A stretch of DNA of 26,950 nt from positions 1 through 26,950 of the forward strand of contig JAMOQH010000185.1 in the NCBI GenBank assembly GCA_027064085.1, given 5' to 3'. The notes beneath the pieces are model-generated. The model searched no databases. It was not told the origin of the DNA and saw only the letters and a list, made by a program, of their open reading frames with translations. The DNA comes from a bacterium. Lineage in GTDB: Bacteria; UBP6; JAFGXH01. The position numbers and the translations under genes are program-made. This document shows positions 22,911-26,950 of this stretch, in pieces (within the stretch, counting starts at the first letter, position 1; each line of letters starts with the position of its first letter).

Positions 22911-23609
22911 TTATTCATTATTTTTTATCCATTTATTTAATTTTTTATCAAGTATTTGATTTTCCTTGAAATTATTTTTATATTTCATGGATTTATTTTC
23001 TTTTATATAGTAGCCTAGATAATAAAAATCTAAATTTAATGATAAAGCATATTGAGATTCGTAAATCACAGAAAATGTTCCTAGGCTATAATTTGAGTAA
23101 TCAGTATTATAGGCAAAATAAATACTACTTAAAGCATTATTTACTTTATCAAGAAACCCTATTGCTACTAATTTGTCATCTATATAATATTCTGATTGCA
23201 ATGCGAAATCGTTTTTATAATAGTAAGTTTCTAAAAATTCTTGAATATTAGTTTTTTTATTAAATTTATTTAGAGAATGATTTTCATAAACTTTGTAAAT
23301 TTCCATACTTGGTTGAAGGGTTCTTATTATTACTTTTGTGTTTTTATTTTTTTTTACTACCTTTTTTTGTGATTTGGTCAAATTGAAATTTTTCAGGTTA
23401 ATCCGGATAGGCATACATTTGTTGCAGTTTTTACAGGCATATCTGAAATAAAAAATACCAAACCTTCTCCATGATGCTTCAAGTAAGGATTGATATTCTG
23501 ATTTTGTTACATTTGTTGCAAAAAAATATTCTTGTATAAATTTCTTTTCGGAGCTTATATAGGGGCAAGTTATTGCAGTAGAATATCTATTTTCTTGTAG
23601 TAATTTCAT
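22911..23609 (-). CDS. aminoacyl-tRNA-protein transferase, Bpt/Ate1-like
   Basis: At 232 residues it fits bacterial Bpt, which transfers leucine from Leu-tRNA to proteins with N-terminal Asp or Glu and so marks them for ClpAP degradation (N-degron pathway). The N-terminal block keeps 'CPYISSEKKFIQEYF' and the cysteine cluster 'WRRFGIFYFRYACKNCNKCMPIRI'. The C-terminal ATE block has 'LVAIGFLDKVNNALSSIYF', 'YSLGTFSVIYE' and 'YYLGYYIKENKSMKYKNNF', matching the family order. Whether it transfers leucine or arginine cannot be decided from sequence alone. It is divergent from the protease gene at 23703. Confidence 0.85.
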   Translation of the reverse strand: MKLLQENRYSTAITCPYISSEKKFIQEYFFATNVTKSEYQSLLEASWRRFGIFYFRYACKNCNKCMPIRINLKNFNLTKSQKKVVKKNKNTKVIIRTLQPSMEIYKVYENHSLNKFNKKTNIQEFLETYYYKNDFALQSEYYIDDKLVAIGFLDKVNNALSSIYFAYNTDYSNYSLGTFSVIYESQYALSLNLDFYYLGYYIKENKSMKYKNNFKENQILDKKLNKWIKNNE

Positions 23610-23651
23610 TGAATACCTAAAGTTTATTGTATTATATATATTTTTTTTGTA

Positions 23652-23679
23652 TTTACAATATTTTTTATATGACTATAAT
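23652..23679 (+). promoter_or_regulatory. promoter of the exported protease gene
   Basis: TTTACA at 23652-23657 and a perfect TATAAT at 23674-23679 have a 16-nt spacer, 23 nt before the start codon at 23703. Confidence 0.55.
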
Positions 23680-23702
23680 GTTGATATTGTGTATGAGGTT
23701 CT

Positions 23703-25265
23703 ATGTTTAAAGTTTTTTTTATTTTATTTTTTGTTTCATTTGCAATAATTGCAAATGAAAAGAGCGACATAAAAAAGGTAAGTGAATACTTTCATCAGTG
23801 GCATCCAGAGAAAACTAAAGCATTATTAAATAAATTAGAAAACAGTAATAAAATTTATGTGATTTATTTAAGAGCTAGATATCATTACTTAATGGGCAAT
23901 TACAAAAAGTCTAAAGAGTTGTTAGAATATTTTGAAACAAATGCTCCTAATAGCTTAAAAGTAAGTTTAAATAGAAATTTAACAATTATGAATAATGCAA
24001 TTGAAGAAGTTTCAAAATATGAAAAATTTGTTTCATCTGACAATAAGTTTATTGTATATACTCCAAAAGGAGATAATGAAATATTAGGAAAAAAAGCACT
24101 AGAAGTTTTAAGAAAAGCGTATTTAACACACTCAAAAGATTTAAATTATAAGGATAATATGATTGTTAGGCTTGAGATATTACCGTCAATAGAAGTTTTG
24201 GCTAAAATGTCTGGTTTAACTCTTGAAGAGATACAAACATCGGGCACAATTGCACTTTGTGATGATAATAAAGTTATGATAACTAGCCCCAAAGCACTAG
24301 TGAAGGGTTACAATTGGTTAGATACTATTTCTCATGAGTTTGTTCATTTAATTATAAGTAAAAAAACAAATAATAATACACCAATATGGATACATGAAGG
24401 AATTGCTAAATTTCAAGAAACAAGATGGCGTTTAAAACCAGGGCTTGTAATGCCAAAATATAGTGAAAGTATTTTAGCAACAGCTCATAAATTACATCAT
24501 TATATTAGTTTTCAAGCTATGTCTCCTTCTTTAGCAAAATTACCTTCTCAACATGATGCAGCATTAGCTTATGCTCAAGTATCAACCTTGATAGATTGGA
24601 CTTATCATAATTGGGGATATAAAAGAATTAATAAATTATTAATTGGTTTAAAAAAATTTCATAGTGATAAGCGTGCAGTAAGATATGCTTATGGTTTAAG
24701 TTTAAACCAATTGCTTAATAAATGGAAAAAATATTTAGATGTAAAAAAGTATAAAATATATAAAGGACTTATTACAAAACCTTTAATATTTAAAACATTA
24801 GAAAATAAAAAAGATAAATTATCTGAAATTAAAGTTTTTAAAAACAGTAAACTTAAAAGATTTTTAAGGCTTGGCAATATGCTTTATGAGCAAAATAGAA
24901 TTAAAGCATCTAAAATAGAATACTTGAAAGCCTTAAAATATAAAAAATATGAATATCCATATTTAGAAAATAGACTCGCTGAAATATATTTATTAGATAA
25001 AGAGTACAAAAATGTTATTAAAATTTTAAGTAAAACTCTAAATATGTTTCCTGAATATGTTGATACTTATATGAACTTAGCTGAGGCATACTATAAATTA
25101 AAAAAGTATAATAAAGCAATTAGCATGTTTAATTTTGCAAAGATGTACAATCCTTTTTTAGTTGAAATACATCAAAAACTTGTCGAAATATATAAAAAAC
25201 AGAAAAAAGATGATTTAATAAAACAAGAATTATGGAATTTGGATAAATTAAGCTCAACTCTTTGA
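23703..25265 (+). CDS. exported gluzincin-type metalloprotease (peptidase MA-like) with TPR repeats
   Basis: The 520-residue protein has a signal peptide ('FKVFFILFFVSFAIIA'). A zinc-protease motif 'SHEFVHLI' (His211-Glu212...His215) is followed 15 residues later by 'IWIHEGIAKFQE' (His231-Glu232), where Glu232 can serve as the third zinc ligand. This is the peptidase MA-like (gluzincin) arrangement seen in other bacterial exported proteins. From about residue 385 to the end there are TPR-like helical pairs ('RLGNMLYEQNRIKASKIEY', 'AEAYYKLKKYNKAISMF'), which usually bind partner proteins; a short TPR-like unit may also lie before the protease. Substrate unknown. Confidence 0.8.
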   Translation: MFKVFFILFFVSFAIIANEKSDIKKVSEYFHQWHPEKTKALLNKLENSNKIYVIYLRARYHYLMGNYKKSKELLEYFETNAPNSLKVSLNRNLTIMNNAIEEVSKYEKFVSSDNKFIVYTPKGDNEILGKKALEVLRKAYLTHSKDLNYKDNMIVRLEILPSIEVLAKMSGLTLEEIQTSGTIALCDDNKVMITSPKALVKGYNWLDTISHEFVHLIISKKTNNNTPIWIHEGIAKFQETRWRLKPGLVMPKYSESILATAHKLHHYISFQAMSPSLAKLPSQHDAALAYAQVSTLIDWTYHNWGYKRINKLLIGLKKFHSDKRAVRYAYGLSLNQLLNKWKKYLDVKKYKIYKGLITKPLIFKTLENKKDKLSEIKVFKNSKLKRFLRLGNMLYEQNRIKASKIEYLKALKYKKYEYPYLENRLAEIYLLDKEYKNVIKILSKTLNMFPEYVDTYMNLAEAYYKLKKYNKAISMFNFAKMYNPFLVEIHQKLVEIYKKQKKDDLIKQELWNLDKLSSTL

Positions 25266-25290
25266 TTTAAATTTCTTTTTTTGTTATAAT
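25262..25290 (+). promoter_or_regulatory. promoter of the EGF-domain lipoprotein gene
   Basis: TTGATT at 25262-25267, which overlaps the upstream stop codon, and TATAAT at 25285-25290 have a 17-nt spacer. AAGGAG then precedes ATG at 25316. Confidence 0.55.
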
Positions 25291-25315
25291 AAAATTATGT
25301 TTTAAGGAGTAGTTT

Positions 25316-26950
25316 ATGAAATACATTTATTTTTTACTAATAATATTATTAGCTACAGCTTGTTCAAATACAACTAGCTCAAATAATAGTTGTGAAGATG
25401 ATAAAGCTTGTAATAAATCACAAGGTCTTCAATGTTCTGATAATATAATCTATAGTTGTGATTATGATAAGCAGGGTTGTTTGGTAAAAACTCCATTTGA
25501 AGATTGCTCAGCAATTGGTAAAAAATGTGAAACAGGAGCTATAGAGTGTACTGATAAAGTTGATTGTTCTGATGATTGCAATATGATTGGAGCAAGTTGT
25601 AAAGATACTAATACTATTATGTTTTGTGGTCAATTTGATGATGATGCTTGTAATGAGTATAGTGAAGAAACAATTAAATGTGGCCAAGCAGAAGAATGCA
25701 AAAACGGAGAATGTGTTTTAAAACAAAGCTTTTGTGAAACAAATTCAGATTGTGGTGGCGATGCAACTTGTGAATCAAGTGATGAGGGGCCAAGTATCTG
25801 TACTTGCTCAGATGGTTATACTTATAACTCTGTAACAAAAACTTGTGATGATATAAATGAATGTGAAATTGATAATGGTGGTTGTGAGCAAATTTGTGCA
25901 AATAACGATGGTGGATTTGCTTGTAGTTGTGGAGATGGCTATAGTTTAACTGGTGATAATAAAACTTGTAGTGATATTAATGAATGTGAACAAGAGATTG
26001 ATGATTGTGATATAAATGCTACATGTAAGAATTTAGAAGGCAATGAAGGTAAATTTGAATGTATTTGTAATGAGGGCTGGGCTGGAGATGGAGTAACTTG
26101 TACAGATATAGATGATTGTGAATCTAATCCATGTGTTCATGCTACGGCATGTGCAGATACTGGAGTTAATTCTTATACTTGTACTTGTGAAAGTGGTTGG
26201 CAAGGAATTAATTGTGATGAAGATATAAATGATTGTGCCCCTAATCCCTGTGTTCATGCTACTAGTTGCACTGATACAGGAACTAACTCTTACAGTTGTG
26301 CTTGTGAAAGTGGCTGGCAAGGAACTAATTGTGATGAAGACATAAATGATTGTGTCCCTAATCCATGTGTTCATGCTACCATCTGCACTGATACTGGAAA
26401 TAATTCTTATAGCTGTACCTGTGAAAGTGGTTGGCAAGGAACTAACTGTGATGAAGATGTAAATGATTGTGCCCCTAATCCATGTGCCCATGGTACCTGT
26501 ACTGATACAGGAATTAACTCTTATACTTGTGCTTGTGAAGGTGGTTGGCAAGGAATCAATTGTGATGAAGATATAAATGAATGTGCTAATGCTGGATTAA
26601 ATAATTGTCATGATGATGCAATTTGTACTAATACCCCTGGTAGTTTTAATTGTATTTGTAAAGATGGATATGCAGGAAATGGTATAACCTCATGTATAGA
26701 TGTAGATGAATGTGTAAACAATGATGATAATTGTAATGCTAATGCTACTTGTTATAATACTCCTGGTAGTTTTACTTGTGCTTGTAATGATGGTTATCAT
26801 GGAGGAGCTGATGATGGTATTGAGTGCTTGGAAGTATGTGGTGATGGTATTAATACTGAATCTGAAGAATGTGATGATGGTAATAATGATTCTGGAGATG
26901 GTTGTAGTGATACCTGTATTGTTGAATACTGCGGTGATGGAATTGTAAAT
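25316..26950 (+). CDS. lipoprotein with EGF-like modules and DUF4215/Myxo-disulfide repeat (3' end outside window)
   Basis: The frame is open from ATG 25316 to the window end (545 codons, no stop). The signal peptide ends 'LLATAC', a lipobox. A Cys-rich spacer follows, then EGF-like domains of the calcium-binding kind (D-I/V-N-D/E-C start, later D-T-G-x-N-S-Y), four of which are nearly identical 38-39-residue tandem copies (26108-26572). Next come two EGF modules with 'NTPGSFNC' and 'NTPGSFTC', and a DUF4215-type repeat ('[20 protein letters not shown]', then 'GDGCSDTC'), whose second copy begins at the edge. Such proteins are surface or secreted adhesion-type molecules in myxobacteria and relatives. 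AAGGAG precedes the start. Large antisense frames here are shadows of the repeats. Confidence 0.85.
   Translation, partial: MKYIYFLLIILLATACSNTTSSNNSCEDDKACNKSQGLQCSDNIIYSCDYDKQGCLVKTPFEDCSAIGKKCETGAIECTDKVDCSDDCNMIGASCKDTNTIMFCGQFDDDACNEYSEETIKCGQAEECKNGECVLKQSFCETNSDCGGDATCESSDEGPSICTCSDGYTYNSVTKTCDDINECEIDNGGCEQICANNDGGFACSCGDGYSLTGDNKTCSDINECEQEIDDCDINATCKNLEGNEGKFECICNEGWAGDGVTCTDIDDCESNPCVHATACADTGVNSYTCTCESGWQGINCDEDINDCAPNPCVHATSCTDTGTNSYSCACESGWQGTNCDEDINDCVPNPCVHATICTDTGNNSYSCTCESGWQGTNCDEDVNDCAPNPCAHGTCTDTGINSYTCACEGGWQGINCDEDINECANAGLNNCHDDAICTNTPGSFNCICKDGYAGNGITSCIDVDECVNNDDNCNANATCYNTPGSFTCACNDGYHGGADDGIECLEVCGDGINTESEECDDGNNDSGDGCSDTCIVEYCGDGIVN
26108..26572 (+). repeat. four tandem EGF-module repeats (117, 117, 117, 114 nt)
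   Basis: Units begin at 26108, 26225, 26342 and 26459. They share long identical stretches at the DNA level (for example around GAAAGTGG(T/C)TGGCAAGG), pointing to recent duplication by unequal crossing-over. The last unit lacks one codon. Confidence 0.9.

Noticed and set aside
26033-26551. Antisense 172-codon frame in the EGF gene
   Set aside because: It mirrors the tandem EGF repeats; the sense frame has signal peptide, ribosome site and clear domains.

Overview
The window is strongly AT-rich, with many ATGA-type gene overlaps and Gram-negative hallmarks: lipoprotein signals, outer-membrane beta-barrels and periplasmic multiheme cytochromes. A lipoprotein with EGF modules and a 'CGDG...ECDDGN...GDGCS' cysteine repeat, typical of Myxococcota and other former deltaproteobacteria, closes the window. 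With MtaB, SelU, YedF, a Bpt-like transferase and a DUF4175-like protein, this suggests an uncultivated diderm bacterium of deltaproteobacterial affinity. The lineage is an inference, not proven.

Layout. (1) 2-499: 3' end of a CvfB-type S1/winged-helix gene. (2) 591-5594: a tight four-gene operon encoding a 10-CXXCH cytochrome, a predicted 538-aa beta-barrel, a five-helix protein with a diheme cytochrome b histidine pattern, and a 23-CXXCH cytochrome. I read it as a candidate quinol-to-outside electron conduit. (3) 5683-6039: a Cys-rich lipoprotein, followed by a GC-richer intergenic repeat (6051-6144). (4) 6141-8798: a selenium/sulfur neighbourhood with yedF, selU/mnmH and a NUDIX hydrolase on the minus strand and a divergent DsrE-family gene. 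(5) 8812-10676: a lipoprotein EEP-family phosphoesterase coupled to a small outer-membrane barrel. (6) 10803-14713: a protein with proline-punctuated heptads, convergent with a DUF4175-like membrane protein. (7) 14841-18901: a XerC/D recombinase, an unknown helical protein, a zf-TFIIB protein, RidA and glucose-6-phosphate isomerase. (8) 19087-19746: a REP-associated (Y1/HUH) transposase. (9) 19807-23609, minus strand: hotdog thioesterase, MtaB, two envelope lipoproteins and a Bpt-like aminoacyl-protein transferase. (10) 23703-26950: an exported gluzincin protease with TPRs, then the EGF/DUF4215 lipoprotein, which runs off the end.

The most unusual material is small hairpin DNA embedded in coding sequence. 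A two-hairpin element sits in frame in three genes (both cytochromes and selU). Its two long copies differ by the loss of one base on each arm of a stem, which keeps the stem. Separately, the transposase gene carries an inverted pair of 27-nt REP-like hairpins that differ by three compensated base pairs and flank a 19-copy 9-nt minisatellite, all translated in frame. No tRNA, rRNA or CRISPR array was seen. No gene-free stretch exceeds 300 bases; the longest (18902-19086) holds only small AT-rich hairpins.
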